Position numbers and translations under genes: made by a program. Source: JAQBQB01 sp963846925 (GTDB lineage Bacteria; Gemmatimonadota; Gemmatimonadetes; Gemmatimonadales; Gemmatimonadaceae). From it: a DNA stretch of 64,000 bases. This document shows positions 8,369 to 19,507 of the stretch, one piece after another (the first letter of the stretch is position 1; each line of letters starts with the position of its first letter). The stretch is from positions 1 to 64,000 of the forward strand of contig CAWJXW010000005.1 in NCBI GenBank assembly GCA_963846925.1, given 5' to 3'. Under the pieces are notes generated by a model that saw only the letters and a list, made by a program, of their open reading frames with translations, had not been told where the DNA came from and searched no databases.

Positions 8369-9880
8369 ATGACCCGTTGGGCCTGGGTCATCGATCAAAC
8401 CCGCTGCATCGGCTGCCACGCCTGCACCACCGCGTGCAAGTCCGAAAACGATGTTCCGGTCGGCGTGTTCCGCACGTGGGTGAAGAACGTCGAAGTCGGC
8501 ACGTTCCCCGAGGTGAAGCGGCATTTCGCGGTCCTCCGTTGCAACCATTGTGAGGATGCACCGTGCGTCGAGGTGTGTCCGGTCACGGCGATGTACCAGC
8601 GGCCGGACGGACTGGTCGACTTCGACCACGACGCATGCATCGGCTGCAAGGCGTGCATGCAGGCGTGTCCGTACGACGCGATCTACATGGATCCGGACTC
8701 GAACACCGCGGCGAAGTGCAACTTCTGCTCGCACCGCGTGGACGAAGGGCTGCTGCCGGCGTGCGTCGTCGTCTGCCCCGAGGAGGCGCTCCTCTTCGGC
8801 GACATGGAGGATCCGACGAGCAAGGTGAGTCGCGCGCTCAAGGAGCACGACGTCACGGTTCGGCGGCCGGAGCAGGGCACGAAGCCGCACGCGTTCTACA
8901 TCGGCGCACACGACGCGACGCTCGAGCCGTTGGCCGCTCGGCACGACGCTACCTATATGTGGTCGGACCGTGGGCCGCGCGACACGCGCGACCGCACGCC
9001 GCTGCCGATCTACAGCGCGAAGCCCGCGCCGCCGGCCCGCGTAGCGTACGACGTACCTCGCCAGCGCACCTGGGGTTGGCCGGTGTCATCGTACATCTGG
9101 ACGAAAGGGATCGCCGCCGGGCTTGGAATGCTCACAGGCTTCGCGCAGTACACGAACCTGGGACCCGGCAACCGTCTGCTGCGGATCGTATCGCCGCTCC
9201 TGGCGCTCGTGTTTCTCGGGCTCACGGGTGCGCTCTTGGTCGGCGATCTCAAACGCCCCGAGCGTTTTTGGACGATCCTCGTGCGCCCGCAGTGGCGCAG
9301 CTGGCTGGCGCGCGGCGCGGTGATCATCACGGTGTACGGGGCGACGCTCGTCGCCTGGCTGGCGTTCGCGGTGCCCGGCTCGCAAGGCGGTCAGACTCTC
9401 CTGGCGCCGGTATTGATCGTCGCCGGTGCCTTCACGGCGGGTTACACCGCGCCGCTCCTCGCGCAGTGCGAGGGGCGCGATCTCTGGCAGAGCCGCCTGC
9501 TGTTGCCGCACCTGCTCGTGCACTCGCTCGTCGGCGGACTCGCCGTCGTCATCATCGTCGGCGCAATGTCCGGCCTGCGACCCGCGGAGCGCCTCGACTA
9601 CACGTTCGCCGGCGCGGCGCTCGTCACGGGGCTCATCGCGCTCGTCGACGCGTTCAAACGACACCACACGTCGAACGCCCGTGCCGCCGCGCGCACACTC
9701 GCGCGCGGCGCGCAGGCGCGGCTCTTCTGGCTGTCGCTGGTGGTCGGCGTCGCGCTCGTGGTGCCGCTCGCACTCGCGGGTGGAGCGTTGCTCGCCGTGG
9801 CCGCCGTGCTGGCCCTCGCGGGTCTCTGGCTGCACGGCCACGCGTTCATCCTCGCGGGACAGGGTCCGCCGATCTCGTGA
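8369..9880 (+). CDS. ferredoxin-NrfD fusion: electron-transfer and membrane-anchor subunit of a molybdoenzyme
   Basis: This 503-residue protein carries electrons between quinone and the molybdenum subunit encoded next. The N-terminal half is a DmsB/PsrB-like ferredoxin with four cysteine clusters: CIGCHACTTACK (from residue 13), CNHCEDAPCVEVCP, CIGCKACMQACPYD and CNFCSHRVDEGLLPACVVVC. After a linker, the C-terminal half has about eight hydrophobic helices like NrfD/PsrC (for example LGLTGALLVGDLKRP, a typical motif). Fusion of both subunits into one chain is less common than separate genes. The next gene starts 11 bp after the stop. Reductase or oxidase direction and substrate (S, N, Se or As oxyanion) cannot be told. 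Confidence 0.88.
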   Translation: MTRWAWVIDQTRCIGCHACTTACKSENDVPVGVFRTWVKNVEVGTFPEVKRHFAVLRCNHCEDAPCVEVCPVTAMYQRPDGLVDFDHDACIGCKACMQACPYDAIYMDPDSNTAAKCNFCSHRVDEGLLPACVVVCPEEALLFGDMEDPTSKVSRALKEHDVTVRRPEQGTKPHAFYIGAHDATLEPLAARHDATYMWSDRGPRDTRDRTPLPIYSAKPAPPARVAYDVPRQRTWGWPVSSYIWTKGIAAGLGMLTGFAQYTNLGPGNRLLRIVSPLLALVFLGLTGALLVGDLKRPERFWTILVRPQWRSWLARGAVIITVYGATLVAWLAFAVPGSQGGQTLLAPVLIVAGAFTAGYTAPLLAQCEGRDLWQSRLLLPHLLVHSLVGGLAVVIIVGAMSGLRPAERLDYTFAGAALVTGLIALVDAFKRHHTSNARAAARTLARGAQARLFWLSLVVGVALVVPLALAGGALLAVAAVLALAGLWLHGHAFILAGQGPPIS

Positions 9881-9890
9881 ACTCGACCTC

Positions 9891-12735
9891 ATGACTCGAG
9901 AAAGCCTTCACCCCTCCGACCAGGGCCGAATGCAGGAAGGATTCTCCGCGTTTCCGCCCGTCGAGCGGTGGAACGATTGGGTCGAGCGCGGACGACACTA
10001 CAGCCTCGTGCCGACGACCTGCTTCAACTGCGAGGCCGCGTGCGGACTCTTGGCGTACGTCGATCAAGAGACGAAAGAAATCCGCAAGTTCGAGGGAAAT
10101 CCGTACCATCCGGGAAGTCGCGGGCGGAATTGCGCGAAGGGACCGGCGACGCTCAACCAGATCACGGATCCCGAACGCATCCTCTTTCCGCTGCGCCGCG
10201 CGGGAGCGCGCGGTGAAGGGAAGTGGGAGCGCGTGACGTGGGACGAGGCGCTCGACGATCTCGCCGGCCGCATCCGCCGCGCGATCCAGGCGCGCGAGCC
10301 GAACAAGGTGATGTATCACGTAGGCCGCCCGGGCGAAGACGGGTACACCGAACGCGTGCTCGCCGCGTGGGGCGTAGATGGCCACAACAGCCACACGAAC
10401 ATTTGCTCGTCCGGCGCGCGCGCGGGCTACGCGTTCTGGATGGGGATGGACCGCCCGAGCCCCGACTACGCGAACGCGAAGTGCATTCTGCTCATCTCGG
10501 CGCACCTCGAGAGCGGACACTACTTCAATCCGCACGCGCAGCGGATCATCGAGGCCAAGCAGAACGGCGCGACCATCGTCGTGATGGATCCGCGCCTCTC
10601 CAACACGGCGACTCACGCCGACCACTGGCTGCCGACGTACCCGGGCAGCGAGGTCGACGTGCTGCTGACGATCGCCAATGTGTTGATTCGGGAGAAACTC
10701 TACGACCGCGAGTTCGTGCGCCGCTGGGTGAACTGGGAAGAGTTCCTCCGCGCGACTCTACCAAACGAGCCGCCGACATTCGATCGCTTCGAGCGCGAGC
10801 TCGCACGACTCTACGCCGACTACACGCCGGAACGCACCGAGCGCGAGACCGGCGTGCCGGCGAAGACGATCGTCGACGTCGCGCACGCCATCGGCAAAGC
10901 CGGATCGGCGTTCAGCGCCCACAACTGGCGCGCGGCGGCGGCCGGTAACCTCGGCGGCTGGATGACGGCGCGCTGCCTGTTCTTTCTCAACGTGCTCACG
11001 GGAAGCGTCGGCACCGAGGGCGGCGTCGTGCCCAACTCGTGGACGAAGTTCGTCCCCGCGCCGCACGCTCGGCCGCCGCACCCGACGACGTGGAACGAGC
11101 TGACGTGGCCCAAGGAATATCCGCTCGCATTTTTCGAGATGAGCTTCCTGCTTCCGCACTTCCTGAAGGAAGGGCGCGGCTCGCTCGACGTGTACTTCAC
11201 GCGCGTCTACAACCCCGTCTGGACCAACCCCGACGGCTTCTCGTGGATCGAGGTGCTGCGCGACGAGTCGATGATCGGCCGGCACGCGGCGCTCACGCCG
11301 GTGTGGAGCGAGACCGCGTGGTTCGCCGACTATGTATTGCCGGTCGGACTCGGCAGCGAGCGGCACGACCTCGCGAGCTTCGAGACGCACGCCGGGAGCT
11401 GGGTCGGATTTCGGCAGCCGGTCAAGCGCGCGATCGAGGAGCGGCTCGGTCACGACGTGACCGATACGCGCGACGTGAACCCGGGCGAGGTGTGGGAGGA
11501 GAACGAGTTCTGGATCGAGCTGTCGTGGCGCATCGACCCCGACGGCGCGATGGGAATCCGCAAACACTTCGAGTCGCCGTATCGTCCCGGCGAAAAGCTG
11601 CGCATCGACGAGTACTATCGCTGGATCTTCGAGAACTCGGTGCCGGGGCTGCCCGAGGCGGCGGCGCGCGAAGGACTCTCGCCGCTCGAGTTCATGCGCA
11701 AGTACGCGTCGTTCGAGATTCCCGTCGGCGCGTACGGCCGGCACGAATCGGAGCTCTCGCCGGAGGAGAACGCCGAGTCGTCGGTCGACGCCGACGACGA
11801 AACGCGTGTTCACGGCACGCGCACCCGCGCCGACGACGAACATCGTGCCGATGCCAGCGCCCCCGGGTGACGCGCAAGGCCGGCGCGCCGCGGGCGTCAT
11901 GATCGACGGCGTCGCGCGTCGCGGCTTCCCGACACCGTCGGGCAAGCTCGAATTCTATTCACCGACGCTCGCCGCCTGGGGCTGGCCCGAGCTCGCGATC
12001 CCCACGGCGATCGAGAGCCACGTCGCGCCATCGGCGCTCGACGCAAACGCGGGCGAGGTGGTGCTCGTGCCGACGTTCAGGCTTCCGGTGCTCGTCCATA
12101 CGAGAACTGGAAACGCCAAATGGTTGAACGAGATCGCGCACTCGAACCCGTTGTGGATTCACACGTCCGACGCCGCGAAGCTCGGCATCGAGCTCGGCGA
12201 TTTGCTTCGCGTCACGACGGAGATCGGCTACTTCGTGGTGCCCGCGTGGGTGACCGAAGGCATCCGACCCGGAGTGGTCGCATGCTCACACCACATGGGA
12301 CGCTGGCGCGTCGCCGACGATCAGGGCACCGACCGCTGGAGCTCGGCGCTCGTTCGTCTCGAGGAGCGCGGCGACGGGCGCTGGCGCATGCGTCGCCTGA
12401 AAGGCGTCGAGCCGTTCGAGAGCGACGATCGCGATTCGGGCCGCGTGTGGTGGCAGAGCGCGGGCGTCCATCAGAACCTCACGTTCGCGGTGCACCCCGA
12501 CCCGATCAGCGGCGCGCACGCGTGGCATCAGAAGGTTCGAGTGACGAAAGCGGAGCCCGGAGATCAGGAGGCGGATGTCGTCGTGGATACGGCTCGAAGT
12601 CACGCGGTGTACAAGGAGTGGCTCGCGAAAACGCGACCAGGGCCGGGGCCGGACGGAATGCGACGGCCGTATTGGCTCCTCCGGCCGCTCAGGCCCGCAG
12701 TGGAGGCGTACCGGATTTCCCGGAGGTCAGACTAG
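9891..12735 (+). CDS. molybdopterin oxidoreductase catalytic subunit (DMSO reductase family), one frameshift
   Basis: This is the large subunit of the two-gene complex, with no Tat signal visible. A [4Fe-4S] site is formed by CFNCEAACG (Cys44, 47, 51) and Cys81 in GRNCAKG. The molybdenum-ligand region is NICSSGARAGYAF, which offers a Cys, followed by DPRLSNTATHADHWLP and YVLPVGLGSERHD typical of the family. The frame breaks at about 11,780-11,800. The molybdopterin-dinucleotide-binding C-terminal domain (GFPTPSGKLEFYSP, GVVACSHHMGRWR) continues in another frame to 12735. One indel separates the halves; joined they are about 945 residues. The 3' end overlaps the convergent kinase gene by 47 bp. 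Substrate unknown. Confidence 0.85.
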
Positions 12736-14632
12736 AATCGTGAGACCTGAGCTCTGAGTGCGAAAGTTCAGGCAAAGTCGCCGCCGGGGAGACCACGGTA
12801 TTCACCTCGATCGCGGCGCTGATCTGGCGCTCGATCGCTCGTGCCGCTTCGAGATCCGCGGTGAGATCGGACGGTGCGCCGACGCCGGCATGCAATCGCA
12901 GAAGCTGCAGGCGAATGTTCTCGAGCGCTGCCGAGGCCGACGCATGGCGGCCGGCCACCTCCCGCCTTGCCTGCTCCAGCTCTTTCGTCAACTCGATCCG
13001 GCGTTCGACGAGCGCCCGTCCGGCGCCGGCGACGTCGCGAGACAGGGCTGCGCGCGGATCGCCCGCCTGCGAGAGCGCCGTGTCGAGCTCATCCTCGCGT
13101 TCGCGAAGCTTCCTGATTCGCGAATGCAGCCGCTCGATGACGTCACCTGCATCGTCTAGCTGTTCGCGCGCGGCCGGCGGCAGGTGGCGCAAGAGATCGA
13201 CGGCTCGCTCGGCCAGCACGAATTCGGTGGGCGCCGTCGATGGCGGCGCCAACGAAGGTCGTCCGGCGCTTACGCCGCGCTTATCGAGCCACCCGCGTAT
13301 GCGTGCGAACAGCGTCGCGTCGGGAGCCTTCGCGACCGCGAAGAACCACTTCCCCAACCGGCCCTGCCACAGGCGGTCGAGCCAGCGAAGCACCTCGACC
13401 CTCCGTTGCCGGCGCGGCATCGGAATGTGCGTCCGCCACAAGTAGACGAACCCAGCGAACGCGACGATGCCGGCGAGTGCGGACCACGCTTCGTGCCCAC
13501 TCTTGATCGCGATGGGAATCATGAGAATACTCGCAATCATCACGCCGGTTATGGCGACGCGAGCTTGTGCGCGTTCGCGCCGAACGTCGCCGTTCGCGAG
13601 CCCCGCCTCCTCGAGACGCGCGTCGGCCTCCGTGTCGATCGCGCCACGGACGTCATCGAAGCCGTACCCGGCCCGTAGGACGCGACGCGTGGTTCGAAGG
13701 AGACGCTCCACGCTCGCCACGGCCAAGAGACTGAGTGGGCCGGCGATTCGCACGAAGGGTATGTGGGCGAAGGCGCCGAGGTACACGAACGCGAAGTAGA
13801 GAAGCGCGACCTCGTGTCCCGTTCGTGCGCGGTCGCGCAGGAATTCGCGGACGGGCGGCGCAACCTGCATGACTATGCCGCGCGCATCCGCGATCGCCGT
13901 CGCCAACGCTTCGCCGGTCGCGAATCGGTTCGCGGGATCCTTGGCCAGACAGCGATCCACGGCCGCGGCGAGCTTCGGCGGCAGCGACGGCCGGACGGTC
14001 GCGACCGGCGGCGGTGCTTCGGACGCATGCTTGACGAGAAGTCCCATGACCGTGCTCGACTCGAACGGTAGCCGCCCGGTGAGCGCATAGAACGCAGTGA
14101 CGCCGAGAGAGTAGAGGTCGCTGCGCCCGTCGACCGCGGTGCCGGCGGCCTGCTCGGGACTCACGAACTGCGGCGTCCCGACGATCTCGCCCGGCCCAGC
14201 CGCCGCGGGCCCATCGCCGGCGCGCGCGATGCCGAAGTCGGTAAGCATCGCGCGGCCGCTCGCGCGATCGATCAGGACGTTGTCCGGCTTGACGTCGCGG
14301 TGAATCACACCGGCGGAATGGGCGTATGCGAGCGCCCACGCGAGCTCCTGTATGAGGGCCGCGCCATCGCGCGGCGCGAGCGGCCCGGCTCCGTGAATGC
14401 GCGCGCTTAACGTCCCGCCATCGACGAACCCCATGACGAAGAACACGGCGTCGGCGTGCTCCTCGACGCTGTGGATCGGCACGATGTTCGGATGTGACAG
14501 GCGCGCGGCTGTCCGCGCCTCTCGGACGAAACGCGAGCGCATCCGGTCGTCGCTCGCGAGTTGCGGCGGCAAAAGCTTGATCGCCACCGGGCGCTCGAGG
14601 GCGACGTCGTGGGCGAGCACGACGATGCCCAT
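12689..14632 (-). CDS. transmembrane Ser/Thr protein kinase
   Basis: This is a Hanks-type kinase of at least 647 residues. The catalytic motifs are VAIKLLPP (Lys), HRDVKPDNVL, TDFGIARA and VGTPQFVSPEQAAG. The C-terminal half has hydrophobic segments (VALLYFAFVYLGAFAHIPF, ITGVMIASILMIPIAI, ALAGIVAFAGFVYLW) and then a coiled-coil region (LHSRIRKLREREDELD). The Gly-rich loop (ELGRGGMG) lies partly upstream of the first ATG, at 14632. The frame stays open to about 14,800 with no ATG, GTG or TTG, so the true start probably lies behind an indel. It lies next to a second, similar kinase on the same strand. The target is unknown; it probably phosphorylates membrane or transport proteins. Confidence 0.88.
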   Translation of the reverse strand: MGIVVLAHDVALERPVAIKLLPPQLASDDRMRSRFVREARTAARLSHPNIVPIHSVEEHADAVFFVMGFVDGGTLSARIHGAGPLAPRDGAALIQELAWALAYAHSAGVIHRDVKPDNVLIDRASGRAMLTDFGIARAGDGPAAAGPGEIVGTPQFVSPEQAAGTAVDGRSDLYSLGVTAFYALTGRLPFESSTVMGLLVKHASEAPPPVATVRPSLPPKLAAAVDRCLAKDPANRFATGEALATAIADARGIVMQVAPPVREFLRDRARTGHEVALLYFAFVYLGAFAHIPFVRIAGPLSLLAVASVERLLRTTRRVLRAGYGFDDVRGAIDTEADARLEEAGLANGDVRRERAQARVAITGVMIASILMIPIAIKSGHEAWSALAGIVAFAGFVYLWRTHIPMPRRQRRVEVLRWLDRLWQGRLGKWFFAVAKAPDATLFARIRGWLDKRGVSAGRPSLAPPSTAPTEFVLAERAVDLLRHLPPAAREQLDDAGDVIERLHSRIRKLREREDELDTALSQAGDPRAALSRDVAGAGRALVERRIELTKELEQARREVAGRHASASAALENIRLQLLRLHAGVGAPSDLTADLEAARAIERQISAAIEVNTVVSPAATLPELSHSELRSHDSSLTSGKSGTPPLRA

Positions 14633-14807
14633 GCCGCCCCGTCCGAGCTCACGCTCGATTGAGTAGCGGCCGGCGACGGCGTCGTGGAGCGCCCGAAGCT
14701 CCGGGCTGGTGGAGAGCGACGTGCCCGATCCTCGCGATAAGGGAGTAGCCTGGCCGGGATAGAAGAACGATTTATCGCGGCCGAACCGGACACGAGGACG
14801 TGTCGCG

Positions 14808-17800
14808 TCAGGATCCCTTTCGCCCCTTCTCCACTGGCGTCAACGCTTCGATTCGTTTCCGCACTTCCACCACGCGCGGCTGCAGCTCCGGCTCCGCATT
14901 CTTCCACTGCTCCACGAACGCCCGGTATTGCGCCACCGCCTTCGCGGTATCTCCCTTCGCTTCGTACAGCTCACCGAGGCGTCGGTGGACGCCGGCGAGA
15001 TACACGGGATCCACCTGATCGGAGAACATGTCGAAGAGCGGCGAATCGAGGCGCTCGCCGTACGGCGTCGTCAGAAACTTCTCGTAATTCGCGATCGCCG
15101 AGTCGGACTGGTGCGCCGCGTCGAACGCGCGAGCGAGGTTGGCCTGAAGACACACGGCGCAGGCCGTGGACGGACCGTCCGGCATCACGTCACCCTTGCG
15201 AAACTCGCTCACGGCCTCGGACGGCTTGTTCTCGGCGAGCGCGATCTCTCCGAGAGCTCCATGAAGCTGCGGCTCGTGGACGCGCCTGTACGTCGTGTCG
15301 CGGACGTCGCGATCGTACTCGGCGAGTACGGCACGGGCGCGCTCCGGATGGCCGAGTCGCGCGAATGTCCGAGCCACGCTGAAGTACGGCCGATCATCCA
15401 GCGCCAGGCCCTTGATCGGCGAACGCGCGAGCACGCCGTCGAGCCGCTCGATACCGCGCGGCGATTCGCCGAGCGTCGCGAGTTCGATGCGGATCGTATT
15501 GGCCGTGTCCGCGACGATATTGGAGACGTTTCCGAGGGCAGCCGCCTCGGTGCCGCTCTCGGAAAGCAGCGACAGCCCGCGCTTGAGTCGGCCTTGCACC
15601 AACGCGAGATTGCCGGCCTGGTATGACGCTTCGGGGCGCAGGTCGGTGCGCGGGCTGTGACGGAGGGCGTCGAGGTAGCGCTGGAGCGAGTCGAGCGCAC
15701 CGGCGTGATAGAGCAGGTACGCGCGGACGATCGGCCCCGTCGAGTTGTTCGGGAACGCTGCGTTCCGCCGCGGTCGCGCTCGACTCGGCCTGCGCCCAAT
15801 GTCCGAGATCCATCTGCGGCCAAGTGATCTCGTGCATGGCGAGCGCGCGCGCCGCTCCGGACCCCGTCGCCTTGGCGAACGTGGACTCGGCGAGCGCCTG
15901 TTGTCGACGCGACAAGTACGCAAGGGCGAGGTTCACCGCGGCTGTTGCATCCCCCTGCCGCACCAGACCCTCGTACAGCGCGATGCCCTTGGCCCGATCA
16001 TGACCAGGCCCCTGGACGTAGTAGTACGCTTCCTCGTAGTCGCGCTCGCCCGGGGAGAGATGGTCGCGGTGCCGGTGCGCCTGCTCGAGCGCGGCGTTCG
16101 CTTCCGAGGCCGGGCGTCCCTCGTTTCCGAGAGCCGCTCCGAGTTTGCGCCACGCCATGGCGAAGTTGCTGTCGATCGCCACCGCCTCGCGGAACTTGGT
16201 GATGGCGTTCGGCCAATCGGCGAGCACGTCGTGATACCGCGCGCCTTCACTGTATTTGCGTAGGGCGTCGAGCGACGTCGTCGTGACCTCCGCCAACGGC
16301 GCCGCTTCTTGCACGCTCTTGAGCGATTCGCCGGCCTTTCCGCGCAGGTCGCGCGTCAGCCGGTCGGTGGCGTCGATCAGTCCCTTGGGCCCGTCGCCGG
16401 TTTCGCGCGACGACCACAGCTCCGTGCCGGAGTCCGCGGTCACGAGCCGAAGCACGACGATGTATCCGCTACCCACGCCCGTGATGTCGCCGTCGACGAT
16501 CGCCTTCGCGCCCGCGCGCTGCGCGATCTGGCGCGCGAGCGTGAGGTCTACTCGTGAAAGCGGCGGCTTCTCCATCAGCTGAAGCGCCTGCCCGATCGCC
16601 CCGGTGGACATCAGCGAAAGGACGGACGACTGCGACAGGCCCGCGCGCACCGCGTCGCTCACGACGCGGCCGAGCGACGTGTCGGCATTGGTGACGTGGA
16701 AGTCGGTGATGAGAAGCGGCTCTTTCGACTTGAGCTTACCCGACGCGACGAGGCTTCCGAACGGCCCGACGCCCATCGCGCGCAGGCTCATGAACGCGGC
16801 GATGCTCAGCACGAACACGCCGAGCGCGTACACACCGCCTCTCGCGGTGCGATACCAGCTGACGTGCGGCGCCGCCCTGAGCGCGATCGTCGCCATCGTG
16901 CCTTGCACGGCGCTCGGCGTGCCGCCCGGCGTGAACGTCGGCGTCGCAGTGACGGCGCGTCGCGTGACGCGCTGCACGTAGCCCGTCCACAGAATCACCG
17001 GCAGCCCGAGCGCCATCAGGATGAGCGACCCGGGGAACACCCAGTCGGGCAGCCCGATGCCGACGATCGCCGCCTTGGCGAGAATCGCGACGGCGATGAA
17101 CGCGGCCGCGTAGATCGCGAGTGCCTTGCGGAGCATGCCCGGTCCGCCGAGGAGCACCGGCGGCATTGCCTGCATCCCGCTGCCGCTGGTGATCTGCTCG
17201 AGCACGCGCACGATCTCGGTCGCGCTCTGCGGGCGATCCTTCGGATCCTTCTCCAAGCACCGCATCACCAGCTCGCCGAGCGGCGCCGGCACGTCGGGTC
17301 GAACCTCGCTGATCGACCGCGGCGCTTCGCCCATGTGCGCGGCGAGCATGCGCTGCGCGGTGCGGTCGGCGAAGACGGGGCGCCCCGCGAGCAGCTCGTA
17401 CGCCATCGCGCCGAGCGAGTAGATGTCGGCGCGATGATCGATGTCGGGATCGCCCGCGGCCTGCTCGGGCGCCATGTACGCCGGGGTGCCGATCGACGTG
17501 CCGATTTGCGTGAGCGTCGCGCCCGGCGCCGACGTGCGCGCCGCGCTGATCGCTTTTGCGATTCCGAAGTCGGTGACGACCGCGGTGCCCTCGGACAGCA
17601 GCACGTTGTCCGGTTTGATGTCGCGATGGACGACGCCTTGCCGATGCGCATAAGCGAGCGCCTTCGACACGTCGCGCAGCACGCCGATGACCTCGGTGGC
17701 GCCCAGCGGTCCGCGCGCGAGCCGGGCGCGGAGCGACTCGCCGTCGACGAAGGGCATCGTATAGAACGGCAACCCGTCGGTGTCGCCGGCCGAGAGGACG

Positions 17801-17952
17801 GGAACGATGTTCGCCTGTTGCAGCGCGGCGGCCGTCTGGATCTCGCGCTCGAACCGGCTCACCGACAGGCCCTGCGCCAGCTCGGGCGACAGGACCTTGA
17901 TCGCGACTTTGCGCTTGAGGCGGAGCTCCTCGGCTTCGAAGACGCGGCTCAT
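14808..17952 (-). CDS. Ser/Thr protein kinase with TolB/FlgO-like and TPR domains, one frameshift
   Basis: This long sensor-type kinase is common in Gemmatimonadota and Acidobacteriota. The domains in order are kinase (VAIKVLSPELAQG, HRDIKPDNVLL, TDFGIAKA, GTPAYMAPEQAAG), a membrane region (AIYAAAFIAVAILAKAAIV and VYALGVFVLSIAAFMSL), a FlgO/TolB-like domain (LLITDFHVTNADTSLGRVV, ARQIAQRAGAKAIVDGDI), and TPR repeats to the C-terminus (LRRYLDAL-type helices ending ALTPVEKG). A frame change at about 15,770 separates the last roughly 320 residues. As in the neighbouring kinase, the Gly loop (ELGGGGM) lies just upstream of the first usable ATG (17952), and no standard start exists in frame back to a stop near 18,085. 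The order suggests tandem expression with the smaller kinase. Confidence 0.85.
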
Positions 17953-18177
17953 GCCGCCGCCGCCGAGCTCGCGCTCGAGACTGTAAGTGTCGCCGAGAGT
18001 TTTTTGGAGCTGTGCCCGGAGATCCGAAATCAGTGGGGCCTCATCGTCGAGGGCCAGGGGAGGGATGAGGGAAGGTATGGCCTAAACCAGGTGCCGGCCA
18101 CTGCAAACGCGGTTGCCGATGTCCACTTCGGGTTCGAAATCGCGTTTCGTCTTCACCTACCTGAACAGGTGATGCTC

Positions 18178-18690
18178 ATGCGTGCGGTACGAACCGGATT
18201 GGCGCTGCTCTGCGTCATGGCCTTTGTTGCAGCGTGCTCGTCCGACAACTCGCCGCCGACTGGAGGCACCTCCGGGCCCGCCCAATTCACGCTCGCGCGC
18301 GTGAGCGGCGATACGCTGCCATCGCTCGACAGCGGGGATTCGGTCGCGTTGGCCACCGGTGTCGAGTACCGCGAGATCTATCTCGAGCGCGGCACCCTCA
18401 CGCTATTTCAGGACCCGCAAGCGCGGTTCGAAACACTGCTGCATTACGCGCAGTACGCCGTCACTCAAACAGCCGACGGCCGCCGGCTGGATTTGCGGGG
18501 CATGCTCGATTTCCGCGATCACGGAACGGTGACACACGACGCGCAAGGGAATCTTCTGCTGACGTCGGATCTGGACCCGTCGGTGGTTCACGTCGCGACC
18601 GTGAACAGCGGTGGCTATTCGGTGCAGTACCGATTCTCGAGCACCAACCAGCCCATCGCGCTGTTCTTCAGCCCCGTGGGCGCGCGCTAG
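18178..18690 (+). CDS. small lipoprotein of unknown function
   Basis: This 170-residue protein has a lipoprotein signal (MRAVRTGLALLCVMAFVAAC, lipobox VAAC) followed by a Ser/Pro-rich linker. The mature part (LARVSGDTLPSLDSG, GTLTLFQDPQARFET, GGYSVQYRFSSTNQPI) is predicted to be mostly beta and has no family I recognise. A second ATG lies two codons upstream at 18172. It is divergent from the kinase at 17952. It is probably an outer- or inner-membrane anchored small beta protein; related small lipoproteins are frequent in this phylum, which is an inference. Confidence 0.75.
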   Translation: MRAVRTGLALLCVMAFVAACSSDNSPPTGGTSGPAQFTLARVSGDTLPSLDSGDSVALATGVEYREIYLERGTLTLFQDPQARFETLLHYAQYAVTQTADGRRLDLRGMLDFRDHGTVTHDAQGNLLLTSDLDPSVVHVATVNSGGYSVQYRFSSTNQPIALFFSPVGAR

Positions 18691-18791
18691 CGAGTCAGCG
18701 AGGCTGCTGCGGCTCTCGGGCGCGGGCTGGAGTCGTTCGCGGTCCGTTGTGCCGCTCCGGCATCTCGGATGTTGGCGCGAGCCCGACCTGC

Positions 18792-19445
18792 CTAGCTGTC
18801 CGCCGTCTCCTCTGCGCACTTCGCGTTTGCGTACCCGGACCTGAACGGCGTCACCGTGCCCGCCGCGGGATCGAACTTGTGGCGCCACACGCACGCCGTG
18901 TCGTTCGCGAGCAGGTGAATCGATATCGACGGTTGGGCCGACGTCGTCCGCACGTAGTGGATGTCATCGACCGGCGGGATGAGCGGATAGAACTCGCCCG
19001 GGCTCAACGTCTGTTCCTTGGCGACCTCGAGCCGCGCGCGCTTCTCGTCGTGGCCGTCGTCGAGGCGGCGGTAGACGGTCTCGTGCTGTTCGCCCTTGTA
19101 AATGCCGACGAGCCCCCACGCGAGATGGTCGTGCACCGGCGTCGCCGCGCCCGGCGGAACGACGAGAGCGAACAGGCAGAGCGAGCCATCCTCGGCTCGA
19201 TAGAGCGCGTATTGACCGATGCCGTCGCCCATCCGGCTCGCGGCGTCCCCGCGCGTAAACTCGTCCGGCAGCCAGCCGTCGCTCGCCAGCAACGTGGCGA
19301 ACGCCGGCTTGAGTCTCTCGATGCGCTCGGCTGCGTCGTCGAGGTCCGCGTACCGGCGTACCTCGTCGATCAGTCCCCGGATCGCCGGGGCGTCGACGAG
19401 GAATCCAAACGCGTCGTGCTCGTTCCAGTGATGCTGATTGCACAT
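18792..19445 (-). CDS. cysteine dioxygenase-like cupin protein
   Basis: This 217-residue cytosolic protein resembles thiol dioxygenases of the cysteine dioxygenase/predicted metal-dependent cupin group. The cupin metal ligands are seen in PVHDHLAWGLVGIYKGEQHE (two His, then Gln/Glu region) and the third His in SISIHLLANDTACVWRH. N-terminal helices (LIDEVRRYADLDDAAERIE) match the family. Members oxidise cysteine or 3-mercaptopropionate to sulfinates using Fe(II) and O2. The exact thiol cannot be told. The neighbours give no pathway context. Confidence 0.78.
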   Translation of the reverse strand: MCNQHHWNEHDAFGFLVDAPAIRGLIDEVRRYADLDDAAERIERLKPAFATLLASDGWLPDEFTRGDAASRMGDGIGQYALYRAEDGSLCLFALVVPPGAATPVHDHLAWGLVGIYKGEQHETVYRRLDDGHDEKRARLEVAKEQTLSPGEFYPLIPPVDDIHYVRTTSAQPSISIHLLANDTACVWRHKFDPAAGTVTPFRSGYANAKCAEETADS

Positions 19446-19507
19446 GTTGAAGGCCTCGCTCGCCAGAGCGTGTCGTGCCGGCCACTGCCGTGGATCGGGA
19501 ACGGCTC

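Noticed and set aside
16696..18177. Very long plus-strand open frame opposite the kinase gene
   Set aside because: Only its last part (from 18178) encodes a plausible lipoprotein. The rest is Arg-rich antisense of the kinase with no motifs.
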